From NCBI GenBank assembly GCA_963664595.2, contig CAXXOK010000010.1, forward strand, positions 868,001 through 932,000: DNA of 64,000 nt, read 5' to 3'. The notes under the pieces were generated by a model, which saw only the letters and a program-made list of their open reading frames with translations, searched no databases and had not been told where the DNA came from. Below are positions 8,809-16,889 of the stretch, in pieces (the stretch's first letter is position 1; each line of letters begins with the position of its first letter). A program made the position numbers and the translations under genes. This stretch comes from CAXXOK01 sp963664595. GTDB taxonomy: Bacteria > Bacillota > Clostridia > Christensenellales > Aristaeellaceae.

Positions 8809-9002
8809 TCTGTTTCTGCAATCCTTGATTCGCTGTTTTCACGGCATTCGCCAGGCTTCTTCGCTGGTTACGCGATGCGCAGGGAGCGCCGATTGGTTAT
8901 AGTCGCATATTGATGAATTACCGATATCCTGTTTTCGGGTAGTTTACGTACTACATTGTCCTATAGAAAAGCAACTGATATGTCATTCCAGCATCGCCGC
9001 CG

Positions 9003-9626
9003 CTACTCATTACGGATGACAAATACAAGAAGCGTTCCCTTCTCCACGGTAATATGGATTTCACTGCTGTCGGTCGTTTCATTGCTGATGCCCAGCGGCC
9101 GGTCACAGGTGAGTAACGCATGATCCAGCGGATATTTCAGCCCTTCCAGGGTAACGCCTTCCGCACGGTCTCCATGGCAAAACACGGATACAATACTGCC
9201 GCTTTGCATCTGCGGCAGGTGCAGTGTTTCATTGGTTATGGCATATACCTCGTACTCCGGACAGATCATTTTACAGGCAAATCCCTGTCGGCTTGTGCTG
9301 CCCAACAGCTGCAAATTCGCCTGCGAATGGTCAACACGTCCGCCGCTGGCTCCGTAAAAATAAAAGGTCCGATAACCACGCGCAATCCCTTCGGCAAGGG
9401 CAAGCGCCATATCGGTATCATCTTTCTCCGGAGGAAACGCTTTTTTCGGAATATCCTTGGGCACCCATTGCAGCGAATCAAAATCGCCGACCAGCAGATC
9501 CGGCACAATCCCGGTGCTTTGCAGCGCGGAATAACCATCATCGGCCGCAATGACGCAATCCTCTTTGGTGGGATATAATCCGCGCATGGTAAACGCGCCT
9601 GCGCCGACCAAATAGCAAATGGGCAT
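9003..9626 (-). CDS. thiN: Thiamine pyrophosphokinase
   Basis: 207-residue cytosolic kinase transferring pyrophosphate from ATP to thiamine to make thiamine diphosphate. Diagnostic motifs: AADDGYSAL near residue 30, LLVGDFDSL near residue 48, and KDDTDMALAL near residue 68, which together form the thiamine/ATP-Mg site. A compact beta C-terminal domain follows (about residues 130-205). The start at 9626 has AAGGAG eight bases upstream; the longer frame to 9677 would run into the hairpin at 9652-9684. It follows rpsI in the same direction, with that hairpin between, so it is probably expressed at a lower level by read-through from the ribosomal-protein promoter. Confidence 0.92.
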   Translation of the reverse strand: MPICYLVGAGAFTMRGLYPTKEDCVIAADDGYSALQSTGIVPDLLVGDFDSLQWVPKDIPKKAFPPEKDDTDMALALAEGIARGYRTFYFYGASGGRVDHSQANLQLLGSTSRQGFACKMICPEYEVYAITNETLHLPQMQSGSIVSVFCHGDRAEGVTLEGLKYPLDHALLTCDRPLGISNETTDSSEIHITVEKGTLLVFVIRNE

Positions 9627-9651
9627 GGAAAACTCCTTTTCACAGAACAGG

Positions 9652-9684
9652 AAGGGAGTTACCCTTGAGCAGGGCAACTCCCTT
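9652..9684 (-). terminator. Hairpin between rpsI and the thiamine pyrophosphokinase gene
   Basis: AAGGGAGTT (9652-9660) pairs perfectly with AACTCCCTT (9676-9684), with an inner CCCT/AGGG pairing. No U-tract follows on the minus strand, so it is more likely a partial terminator or a 3'-end protecting structure than a full stop. Confidence 0.55.
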
Positions 9685-9700
9685 AAATTGATTCACTCGG

Positions 9701-10093
9701 TTAGCGCTTGGAGAACTGAGGCGCGCGCCTTGCGGCTTTCAGGCCGTACTTCTTACGTTCCTTCATACGCGGATCGCGTGTGAGGAAACCAGCCTTTTTA
9801 AGGCTGTCCCGCAGCTCGGGATCGGCCTTGATCAGGGCACGGCTCACGCCGTGGCGGATTGCACCGGCCTGGCCGGTAAGTCCGCCGCCCGTAACGGTGA
9901 CGAGGATGTCCATATCGCTGCCGGCCTTGGTAAGCTCCAAGGGCTGGCGCACGGTCATCTTCAGCGTTTCCAAGCCGAAATAGCTATCCAGGTCACGCTT
10001 GTTTACGATGATTTTTCCGTCTCCCGCTACCAGACGAACGCGGGCGATGGCCTTCTTGCGGCGGCCGACGGCACTGTATTCAACCTTAGCCAT
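9701..10093 (-). CDS. rpsI: 30S ribosomal protein S9
   Basis: 130 residues, the standard bacterial S9 length. It begins with the family hallmark YSAVGRRKKAIARVRL and ends with the basic tail RRAPQFSKR, whose C-terminal SKR contacts P-site tRNA. It lies 14 bases after rplM in the usual L13-S9 pair. The start is supported by AAGGAG upstream. Confidence 0.98.
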   Translation of the reverse strand: MAKVEYSAVGRRKKAIARVRLVAGDGKIIVNKRDLDSYFGLETLKMTVRQPLELTKAGSDMDILVTVTGGGLTGQAGAIRHGVSRALIKADPELRDSLKKAGFLTRDPRMKERKKYGLKAARRAPQFSKR

Positions 10094-10107
10094 GATTATC
10101 TATCTCC

Positions 10108-10539
10108 TTACTTGAGTTCCAGCGTTTCGGGTTTCTGCGCCGCATACTCATGTTCCGCACCGGCATACACGCGCAGCTTCTTTGCCATGCTGCGGCCGAG
10201 CGGGCCCTTGGGCAGCATGCCGACGATGGCCTTCTTTACGGCAAATTCGGGCTTTTCTTCCATCAATCGACGATACGGGGTTTCGGACAGGCCGCCCGGA
10301 TAGCCGCTGTGATGGTAGTACATTTTCTGGTCCAGCTTTTTGCCGGTCAGCAGTGCCTTTTCGGCATTAATGATGATGACATAGTCTCCCGTGTCCACAT
10401 GAGGGGTAAACGTAGGTTTATGTTTTCCGCGCAGCACAGTTGCTACTTGGGTGGCCAAACGGCCCAGAACAACATTCTGAGCGTCCACGACGTACCATTT
10501 CCGCTGTACATCCGCGGTCTTTGCCATATAGGTATTCAA
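10108..10539 (-). CDS. rplM: 50S ribosomal protein L13
   Basis: 143-residue L13. Recognisable blocks are RKWYVVDAQNVVLGRLATQVA, the KHKPTFTPHVDTGDYVIIIN segment and MLPKGPLGRSM. I take a TTG at 10539 as the start: GGAGGA sits seven bases upstream, and the protein then begins MNTYMAKTADV as clostridial L13 proteins do. An ATG three codons further in lacks that spacing. First gene of the L13-S9 operon. Confidence 0.96.
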   Translation of the reverse strand: MNTYMAKTADVQRKWYVVDAQNVVLGRLATQVATVLRGKHKPTFTPHVDTGDYVIIINAEKALLTGKKLDQKMYYHHSGYPGGLSETPYRRLMEEKPEFAVKKAIVGMLPKGPLGRSMAKKLRVYAGAEHEYAAQKPETLELK

Positions 10540-10650
10540 GTTGATATCCTCCTTCAAAGGAAACAATCATGTTCGTGCCGCGTTCGATGGTCAGCAAACG
10601 CACACTGTTCAATAAACGGTCCGGGGCTAGCGGAGTGTCTATTGATGCCA
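10540..10650 (-). promoter_or_regulatory. 5' leader of rplM-rpsI
   Basis: About 110 untranslated bases separate the predicted transcription start from the TTG start. Firmicute rplM leaders often carry an autoregulatory L13-leader RNA. A weak ACACT/AGTGT pairing is visible here, but I could not confirm the consensus by eye. Confidence 0.3.
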
Positions 10651-10656
10651 ACGTTG

Positions 10657-10686
10657 ATGATACCAGATTTTTCTTTGGTTTGTCAA
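10657..10686 (-). promoter_or_regulatory. Promoter of the rplM-rpsI operon
   Basis: Minus-strand consensus TTGACA (10681-10686), 18-base spacer, TATCAT (10657-10662). It is a strong match placed correctly upstream of rplM. Confidence 0.8.
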
Positions 10687-10887
10687 GGTTTTTCGCGTGA
10701 ATCCTGTCTCTGAACTTCCAATTCTTAAATATACGCGTCCCGTCGCAATTCCGTTTGTTTTACGATTTTCTGTTCTTTGCTTTACCCTTCCTGAACTCAT
10801 TGAAACCGCTACGCTATCCCTTTTCAGAAAACGAAAATACTGATTTACTATTCAAAATTTGTGCTTCTCTTTACTTATTATTTATGT

Positions 10888-11010
10888 TATAATTGTTAAA
10901 AATATGTTGTTAATATACCCACTAACTTAATATTACAGATTCAAAGGGTACTTAACAGCAGCTTTCCGGTTTTGTTTATACGATTGTAGATCGACCTTGA
11001 CAATCGTATA
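10888..11010 (+). promoter_or_regulatory. A/T-rich promoter region and 11-bp inverted repeat before the surface protein
   Basis: The 386-base gap 10687-11072 is A/T-rich. A TATAAT stands at 10888-10893 without a good -35 box. Further down, TATACGATTGT (10977-10987) and ACAATCGTATA (11000-11010) form a perfect 11-bp inverted repeat around a 12-base loop, 63 bases before the start codon. It could be an operator or an RNA hairpin in the 5' leader. No known riboswitch consensus was recognised. Confidence 0.5.
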
Positions 11011-11072
11011 CGTACTCCTCTATCAATATGAAGCAGCTGCGAAATCCATAGTTTTAATTTGAGGTTATGGTT

Positions 11073-12962
11073 ATGAAACAGAAGAAGACAATGATCCTGG
11101 TTTTCATCATACTGGCGCTTCTCCTTGTTCCGCTTCAAGCACTGGCTGTAGATCCGCCAACGCTATCCCTGCAAGAGGATACCGGCATAAGCACCGATGG
11201 AATAACGTCAAACGGTACGATGCTTGTCGGCGGGTTGGCATCCGGCGCTACCTGGGAGTACTCCATCAACCAGGGTGTCAGTTGGGCTGCCGGCACCGGC
11301 ACAAGCTTTGTTTTGGATGATGCCACGTATCCAACCGGCTACCTAAGGGTACGGCAGACAAGCGCCGGCGCTACCAGCGCGGTAACAACCTATCCCTCAG
11401 AGATTGTGGTTGCAGGCAATCAGATCGATAATGGGGACTTCCAACAAAATAACGTGAAGTTTTCAACCGATTACATCTATAAGGCGCCCAATACGCCGGG
11501 AGACTTGAGTGAGGGCTACTATTCGGTCGTCGATTTTTCCAATGATGCCCATAGTGGTTTTGAGCCTGCCTATGACCATACGTACGGCAATGAGGCGCAA
11601 GGGTTGTTTTTCGTGGCAAACGCCTCTGGAGATATCACGGATATTGTCTGGCAATCCACCTCGGCGATTACCGTGGATGCCGGAGTAGCCTACCGTTTTG
11701 AGGCATATTTAATGTCTCTGACCAACGATATGAATGTCGCAAACAATTACCCCTTCATCAGGTTTCAAATCGGCGACGGCACCAACTGGGCGGATCTGAA
11801 CAACACCGACGTGGCATGGGTTGCCAATGAAGAAGGTATCTGGCACGTTACCTATGCCGACGGTGTTTTCAGCAACAGCGGAACCTTCTATATCAGGATG
11901 CTGAATGATCAGCCAAACGGATGGAATGATCTGGGTCTTGATGATATTTATTTCGGTTTGCGGGGAGCGGCGCCCTCCGCCTCCGACTCTACAACCAATC
12001 CCACAGCCACACCCACCACCTTTAGCACCAGCACAATGCTCTCAACGGAATTGGCGAACGATACGGGTGCCAGCGCAACGGATATGCTAACCAATAACGG
12101 GCAGGTTAACGTCAACGGCCTGGTACACGCGTGGGAGTATTCTCTTAACGGAGGTTCAACCTGGATTACCGGAACAGGCAGCTCCTTTACGGTCTCCGGT
12201 GACGGAACCAAGTCTGTAATCGTTCATCAAAGAAATGATACCAATACGGCATGGCTGGTTTCAACCGCGCCGCTTAATTTTACGCTGGATACCACTGCAC
12301 CTGTGTTTTCCTCCGGCTCAGTCAGCGGCAATACGATTAATATCACATTTAACGAAAATCTCAACACCAACACCCCTCCGTCCGCCTCTGATTTTTCCGT
12401 TTCTTTAAACGGTAGTATTACTCCCGTATCTTCCCTGAACGTAAGCGGAAACAACATCGCACTTCTCATGTCTTCGAATTTGGATCCTGTAACCTCGTTT
12501 TTGATAAACTACGCGAAAACGCCTGCCGAACCAGCCGTTACCGACATTGCCGGGAACGCGAATACAAGCTTCAGTTTTTCATTATTCAAGGTTTCATATA
12601 GCGGAAACCGTGCTTCCGTTGGCACTCCCCCAACGAATCAAATCTATAGCTATGGCGATACGGTCACCATAAGTGATAACTCCGGAGGATTATACTATAC
12701 CGGCAATCAGTTTAGCGGCTGGAATACTGCGGCTGATGGCAGTGGAACCGCCTATTCCGTGGGATCGCAATTTCCCATGCCCAGCCACGCCATCACCCTC
12801 TATGCGCAGTGGAGAGGCATTCCCATCCCAAAGACGGGGGATTCGCCGTATACAACCTATTGGATTTTCCTTGCTTTTGCTTCATTTGCCAGCCTGATCG
12901 CCACATTCAACCGTCTGCGCAAATCAAAGAAAAACAGCCTGCAACCAGATCAATTGGGGTAA
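11073..12962 (+). CDS. Sortase-anchored surface protein with InlB B-repeat
   Basis: 629-residue exported protein. A signal peptide (KKTMILVFIILALLLVPLQALA) is followed by an Ig-like repeat (WEYSINQGVSWAAGTGTSF), a jelly-roll-like region around 120-300 with WQSTSAITVDAG, a Thr/Ser/Pro linker and a second Ig-like repeat (WEYSLNGGSTWITGTGSSF). A SwmB-like beta domain (about 405-500) comes next, then one InlB B-repeat (FSGWNTAADGSGTAYSVGS). The C-terminus is a sorting signal: IPKTGD, a hydrophobic stretch, then RLRKSKK. The start at 11073 has GAGG eight bases before; the ATG six bases earlier is too close. Isoleucine replaces the usual leucine of LPxTG. It probably functions in adhesion or cell-wall display; the ligand is unknown. 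Confidence 0.85.
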   Translation: MKQKKTMILVFIILALLLVPLQALAVDPPTLSLQEDTGISTDGITSNGTMLVGGLASGATWEYSINQGVSWAAGTGTSFVLDDATYPTGYLRVRQTSAGATSAVTTYPSEIVVAGNQIDNGDFQQNNVKFSTDYIYKAPNTPGDLSEGYYSVVDFSNDAHSGFEPAYDHTYGNEAQGLFFVANASGDITDIVWQSTSAITVDAGVAYRFEAYLMSLTNDMNVANNYPFIRFQIGDGTNWADLNNTDVAWVANEEGIWHVTYADGVFSNSGTFYIRMLNDQPNGWNDLGLDDIYFGLRGAAPSASDSTTNPTATPTTFSTSTMLSTELANDTGASATDMLTNNGQVNVNGLVHAWEYSLNGGSTWITGTGSSFTVSGDGTKSVIVHQRNDTNTAWLVSTAPLNFTLDTTAPVFSSGSVSGNTINITFNENLNTNTPPSASDFSVSLNGSITPVSSLNVSGNNIALLMSSNLDPVTSFLINYAKTPAEPAVTDIAGNANTSFSFSLFKVSYSGNRASVGTPPTNQIYSYGDTVTISDNSGGLYYTGNQFSGWNTAADGSGTAYSVGSQFPMPSHAITLYAQWRGIPIPKTGDSPYTTYWIFLAFASFASLIATFNRLRKSKKNSLQPDQLG

Positions 12963-13028
12963 CACTTCAATTAGGCTTTCAGGGCGTGAAAGAATATTTG
13001 GATGGAGGGAAAAATTGCAATTTCGCTG

Positions 13029-13057
13029 TTGACAAATACACCCAGATTCCGTATAAT
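13029..13057 (+). promoter_or_regulatory. Consensus promoter of tRNA-Leu
   Basis: TTGACA (13029-13034), 17-base spacer, TATAAT (13052-13057): a perfect match to the housekeeping consensus, 11 bases before the mature tRNA 5' end. Confidence 0.9.
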
Positions 13058-13068
13058 AGCCGTTGCAT

Positions 13069-13153
13069 GCGGCCGTGGCGGAATTGGCATACGCGCACGT
13101 TTGAGGGGCGTGTTCTTAACCGAGTATGGGTTCAAGTCCCATCGGCCGCACCA
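13069..13153 (+). tRNA. tRNA-Leu (anticodon GAG)
   Basis: 85 nt including an encoded CCA. The acceptor arm GCGGCCG pairs with CGGCCGC (13143-13149). The anticodon stem CACGT/GCGTG encloses loop TTGAGGG with anticodon GAG, reading CUC and CUU leucine codons. A long variable region is present, as in class II tRNAs, and the T arm is ATGGG-TTCAAGT-CCCAT. It is flanked by a consensus promoter and a strong hairpin terminator, so it is a single-gene unit. Confidence 0.95.
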
Positions 13154-13156
13154 TAC

Positions 13157-13196
13157 ATCACCTGCGAAGGAATACAATTCGCAGGTGATGTTTTAT
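13157..13196 (+). terminator. Terminator of tRNA-Leu
   Basis: ATCACCTGCGAA (13157-13168) pairs perfectly with TTCGCAGGTGAT (13178-13189) and is followed by GTTTTAT. Confidence 0.88.
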
Positions 13197-13408
13197 ATTC
13201 ATATAGTTGGCAATTGTTGATATATAAGGGATTATTGCGAGGAACGTTTCAATGCTCCATCCGACAATTCACGTATAATTTTTGATTTGTGCTGATCATA
13301 CTGGAGTACCCCCAGAAATTTCAAACGCATATACAGTCACAGCTATATTCCAACAGAAACCGTTCTGTATCACCTATCCAAGAAAATAATCATAAATACA
13401 ACAGCATC

Positions 13409-13459
13409 TTGACAGAATAAAGTAAAACGTATACAGTAAAACTAACGATGTTAGTTTTA
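13409..13459 (+). promoter_or_regulatory. TetR-type promoter and operator
   Basis: TTGACA (13409-13414) is followed at 17 bases by TACAGT (13432-13437). Immediately after comes TAAAACTAAC-GAT-GTTAGTTTTA (13437-13459), a perfect 10-bp inverted repeat with a 3-base centre. The regulator gene starts 17 bases further on. The palindrome covers the -10 box edge and transcription start, the expected layout for self-repression. Confidence 0.75.
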
Positions 13460-13475
13460 TATTTGGAGGCACTGA

Positions 13476-14126
13476 ATGACCGCAAACAACCAAGGCAACC
13501 GGGATAAAATCGTTCGGGCAGCCATATCGCTTCTGGATGAATATGGCTACGAAGGCGTTTCCATGCGGGATGTCGCACGGCTTGCAGGCATCAAGGCGAG
13601 CTCAATCTATAACCACTTTGACGGAAAGGACTCCATGCTGGACGCCGTAGTGGACGAGTTTGAAACGATTCTTGATACACGCGGCATAAACCGCGCCGAT
13701 CCACAGAGGGATGCGGAAGGGCTGGATGACCCGCCTACGTTGCTGCTGTCCATTATGACAGCACCGCTTGCGTTATTGGAGGATGACCGCACAGCCGGTA
13801 TCATCCGCATCGTAACGCGGTGTCAGCGCCACCATGCGGGAATACGGTCGTTTCTGCGGAAAGAAATGTTTGACAGGCCGCTCCAGCGCATCAAAGATGT
13901 GCTTGGCTTACTGCAATCGTCCGGTTGTCTCAGCGAGAAGGAAGGATGGTCGGTGGATTTTCTGGCCGCGGAGCTGCAATCGGTATTCGTAGCGGATTAC
14001 TACCGGTTATCACTCAGCGACATGAGCGGCGCGCCGGACACGCAAAAAGTCAGGCAGGCACTGGCGGAGCATGTGGCCTTCTTCTGGAAAGCGGCCCGAA
14101 GGGAGAACGAGAAATGGACGGTATGA
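13476..14126 (+). CDS. TetR/AcrR-family transcriptional regulator
   Basis: 216 residues. The N-terminal DNA-binding domain is typical: DKIVRAAISLLDEYGYEGVSMRDVARLAGIKASSIYNHF, with the recognition helix around residues 38-47. The C-terminal ~150 residues form the ligand and dimer domain and resemble no named subfamily that I can recall. GGAGG lies six bases before the ATG. It overlaps the following methyltransferase gene by 13 bases, so the two are one transcript, and the palindrome just upstream is its probable binding site. The ligand is unknown. Confidence 0.9.
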   Translation: MTANNQGNRDKIVRAAISLLDEYGYEGVSMRDVARLAGIKASSIYNHFDGKDSMLDAVVDEFETILDTRGINRADPQRDAEGLDDPPTLLLSIMTAPLALLEDDRTAGIIRIVTRCQRHHAGIRSFLRKEMFDRPLQRIKDVLGLLQSSGCLSEKEGWSVDFLAAELQSVFVADYYRLSLSDMSGAPDTQKVRQALAEHVAFFWKAARRENEKWTV

Positions 14127-14911
14127 TGGGAAGTCTGGCAGGCGTGGCACAAACGATGCTGCTTCCGCTTTGGGGTCGTTACAGCGAGAGCCTGAAACCG
14201 GACGGGCTGATACACGATTCAAAATGTGTGGAGCTTGTGGATAGTAACGGCCTTGACCTGAAAAGCATTGCAGGCACGCAGCACCCGCTGACAAGGCTTG
14301 CGTGGGCGGCGCGGGCATGGAATGCCGATGCCGAGCTGCACAAGCTGATAACCCATGGGGCTGTAACGGTGCTGTGCCTTGGCTGCGGGCTGGATACGGC
14401 ATTTTTCCGCGCCGGTGCAAACGCTGCGCATTGGTACGACATGGATCTGCCGGAGGTGATTGCGTGGCGGCGGCAGCTGATTGGGGGGCACGAGCGCTGC
14501 ACGATGATACCGGGCTCCGTGCTGGACAAAAACAGCTACACCGACATCCGCGTTACGGGGCGGCTTGTGGTGCTGGCGCTTGGCGTATTATGCTACCTGA
14601 CCGCGGATGAGGTGAGCCGAACGCTTTCTCTGGCGGCATCGCTGGCTGATGATGTGGTACTTTTGTGCGACTACTTTTCCCAAAAAGGAGTTGAGGTGAG
14701 CAACAGCATGGTGATCAAAGAGATCGGCGCGCCGATGATCTGGCACGCAACGTCCGCCGAGGGCATAGCGGCGATGCGGCCCGGTGCGCAGGTACTGGAT
14801 GATTATGCGCTGTTTGCGCGCATCATGCCACGGCTTTCGGAAACGGACGCGGCCATGGCAGCGAAATCCGATTCGATACCGGTGGAAAGCATGGCGGTTG
14901 TTAAGCTGTAG
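14114..14911 (+). CDS. Class I SAM-dependent methyltransferase, LCM/TcmP type
   Basis: 265 residues. The SAM-binding core is visible: TVLCLGCGLDTAFFR (motif I), HWYDMDLPEVIAWRR (motif II, acidic ribose contact), then LVVLALGVLCYLTADEV. This arrangement (GCGLDT plus DLPEV) is that of the leucine-carboxyl-methyltransferase/TcmP-like O-methyltransferase family. I start it at the ATG at 14114, inside the end of the TetR gene, with AGGGAG upstream; the open frame extends further 5' but overlaps the regulator. The substrate is unknown. Pairing with a TetR repressor suggests methylation of an external or toxic small molecule that also acts as inducer, which is inference. Confidence 0.85.
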   Translation: MDGMMGSLAGVAQTMLLPLWGRYSESLKPDGLIHDSKCVELVDSNGLDLKSIAGTQHPLTRLAWAARAWNADAELHKLITHGAVTVLCLGCGLDTAFFRAGANAAHWYDMDLPEVIAWRRQLIGGHERCTMIPGSVLDKNSYTDIRVTGRLVVLALGVLCYLTADEVSRTLSLAASLADDVVLLCDYFSQKGVEVSNSMVIKEIGAPMIWHATSAEGIAAMRPGAQVLDDYALFARIMPRLSETDAAMAAKSDSIPVESMAVVKL

Positions 14912-15324
14912 CAGGAGCACACCAAACAGGCGAAAGAAATTCCGCTTGCCAGGCAGCCAGAAAACCATTTTTATCACAAAGAGCCGTTATCTTTTCAAAA
15001 AGCCACCCGATACGAAACCATATGTTTGGGATCGTTTCTTCGGACGCAGCGATAAACCGCTTAATGGATTATCAATAGATTTCATCACAAAAAATCAGCG
15101 GGAGTACCGCCCTGACAACCTTTTCTTTTCAGGGTCAGCCTGTCAAAGAACCTCTTCGTGTCGTTATCGCCTCTCGCTTCATAGCGCCTTCGGCGCTGTT
15201 CGCTCGCTTACCCCTTTGTTGTAATGCAAGCCTTTGGGGTTCCACCCCAGTCCCCGGCAAGGGTTTCACCCCTGCACCCTGACCAGGACTTTCAGCCCTG
15301 GACCCTTCTTTTTTGTCAGCCTGC

Positions 15325-15354
15325 CCCTGACAACCTTATCGTTGTCAGGGTTTT
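15325..15354 (+). terminator. Hairpin terminator in the gene-poor region
   Basis: CCCTGACAAC (15325-15334), loop CTTATC, GTTGTCAGGG (15341-15350), then TTTT. A perfect 10-bp stem with a U-run. It could end the TetR/methyltransferase transcript. Confidence 0.75.
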
Positions 15355-15600
15355 ATGATTTGCTGGTTTATACAGCAGTAAACCTTACCGATGGAAGCTA
15401 TCAATTGCAGCCTTTGGCGCACTATGATACAATGAAATAAACAATAGTCCCCCGTTAAGACTTAACATAAATTAAAACAAAACGACAGGCATATCGGTTC
15501 CCTCAGAACAGCTTGACAATGCCACCGCAGGAAGCGACGACAAGAATCATCTGCGTTATCGTCTGATCATTCCCCTATTTTCGAACAATCTAAAAACGAC

Positions 15601-15629
15601 GTTTCAAATCTTTTCCATTTCTTTATACT
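15601..15629 (+). promoter_or_regulatory. Possible promoter of ohr
   Basis: TATACT (15624-15629) with a weak -35 GTTTCA 17 bases upstream, about 70 bases before the start codon. No clear OhrR operator palindrome was seen. Confidence 0.35.
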
Positions 15630-15699
15630 ATTATCAGGCAAACGCCTTTCACTCACAGTATGCAACAAGACTGTTCCAAAGATAAAAGGAGGAAAATTC

Positions 15700-16119
15700 A
15701 TGAAAGCACTATACACCACGACAGCTGTATCCACAGGGGGCCGTTCCGGTAAGGTATCGGTTAATAACAGCGAACTGGCCTTTGAAATGTCACCGCCCTC
15801 CGAAATGGGAGGAGCAAAACCCGGTGTCAACCCGGAGCAACTGTTTGCCGCGGGCTATGCCGCATGCTTCGGCAGCGCCTTACAGCATGTGGTAAGGGTC
15901 AGAAAGCTACATGTCCCGGCTCCGGCTGTACAACTGACCGTCGGCATTGATCAAGACGAGAACGGAGGATATTTCCTCAGCGCGGATATCGTCGGGATTA
16001 TCAAGGGAGTCGATCAGGCGCTGGCAGATGAGCTTGTTCAAGAGGCCCATACCGTATGCCCGTATTCCAAAGCCACCATGGGGAATATTGCGGTCACGCT
16101 CTCTGCCGTGGCCGAATAG
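15700..16119 (+). CDS. ohr: Organic hydroperoxide resistance protein (Ohr/OsmC family)
   Basis: 139 residues, the usual Ohr length. It is a thiol peroxidase that reduces organic hydroperoxides. The two redox cysteines are in GYAACFGSALQ (about Cys57) and VCPYSKAT (about Cys121). The N-terminal YTTTAVSTGGRSGKV block is typical of Ohr rather than OsmC. It has a perfect AAAGGAGG ribosome site. A rubrerythrin-like gene follows 62 bases later in the same direction, which together suggests an oxidative-stress unit. Confidence 0.93.
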   Translation: MKALYTTTAVSTGGRSGKVSVNNSELAFEMSPPSEMGGAKPGVNPEQLFAAGYAACFGSALQHVVRVRKLHVPAPAVQLTVGIDQDENGGYFLSADIVGIIKGVDQALADELVQEAHTVCPYSKATMGNIAVTLSAVAE

Positions 16120-16181
16120 CCACTAATCGTTTAACAACGCGTGTATCTCCCTGAAACCCGCCGGAAAGGAGCGTTTAAACC

Positions 16182-16667
16182 ATGGACACTTTACAGTTTG
16201 CCCTCGATATGGAGCTTGACGGGGAACGGTATTACCGCCGACAAGCGGAACAATACGTAAACACCCCGCTTGCACCCATGTTTACCCTCCTGGCAAAGGA
16301 TGAGGCGAAGCACGCCGGAATCCTGCAAAACAAGATGGATGGGTTGCCATATGAGCTTTCGGCAAACGAGCATCTGATGAACCGCAAAAACCTGTTTATC
16401 GGGTTAAGCGACTATCAACCGCCCGTGAAAGAGGATCCGGATCAAGCCGCACTGTACCATGAAGCGCTTGAAATGGAGCAGCGGAGCATTGACCTGTATA
16501 CCGATCTGCGTACAAAGGCCGCTGATGATCAAACCCTGTCTCTGCTGGATTTTCTGATCCAGGAGGAAACAAGGCATTATCAGATCCTGGAGGACATGTT
16601 CCGCTTTGTGAACCGTCCCAACGAGTGGGTGGAATCCGCAGAGTTTGGTTTGCGTGAGGAGTACTGA
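16182..16667 (+). CDS. Rubrerythrin-like ferritin-fold protein
   Basis: 161 residues, a four-helix ferritin-like di-iron protein. Two repeats supply iron ligands: ALDMELDGERYY with KDEAKHAGIL, and EALEMEQRSIDLY with EETRHYQIL, each giving Glu and ExxH. There is no C-terminal rubredoxin-like CxxC domain, so it is the short form. The probable role is peroxide or iron handling in an anaerobe. AAGGAG stands ten bases before the ATG. It follows ohr. Confidence 0.88.
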   Translation: MDTLQFALDMELDGERYYRRQAEQYVNTPLAPMFTLLAKDEAKHAGILQNKMDGLPYELSANEHLMNRKNLFIGLSDYQPPVKEDPDQAALYHEALEMEQRSIDLYTDLRTKAADDQTLSLLDFLIQEETRHYQILEDMFRFVNRPNEWVESAEFGLREEY

Positions 16668-16816
16668 TTTTTTGATACAGTTTCGCCAGAACAGCAATCC
16701 ACACATCGTTTATCAGCTTGGATTTCCTGTGCCATAACAGGCGATTGAACCACAAACAGACAGTATCGCAGTATCCCCCGCACTGCGCCGCTTCCTTTCC
16801 ACCCCGCTTCCCATGA

Positions 16817-16862
16817 GCAAAGCCCTGATCAACGTACCGACGTCCGTTGACCAGGGCTTTGC
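16817..16862. terminator. Long hairpin after mglC and the rubrerythrin gene
   Basis: GCAAAGCCCTGATCAACG (16817-16834) pairs with CGTTGACCAGGGCTTTGC (16845-16862), 17 of 18 positions. It lies between two convergent genes and could end both, although neither side has a clean U-run. Confidence 0.6.
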
Positions 16863-16889
16863 CTTTGAGGAGGAAAAGGAACTTCCCGA

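Larger units (their letters stand above)
14912..15699. other. Gene-poor 788-base region, probable element remnant
   Basis: No convincing gene. An open frame (14784-15224, plus) overlaps the methyltransferase tail and shows no recognised domain. CCCTGACAACCTT occurs twice (about 15109 and 15325). Between them lies a run of short C/G-rich inverted words around 15230-15300 (TGGGGTTCCACCCCA-like, CAGGACTTTCAGCCCTG-like). This pattern recalls the degenerate ends of mobile or plasmid-derived segments in clostridia, but I cannot name an element. Confidence 0.4.

Noticed and set aside
13069..15354. Complete integrative element at tRNA-Leu
   Set aside because: No integrase, relaxase or second copy of the tRNA 3' end was seen; only a remnant interpretation is tenable.
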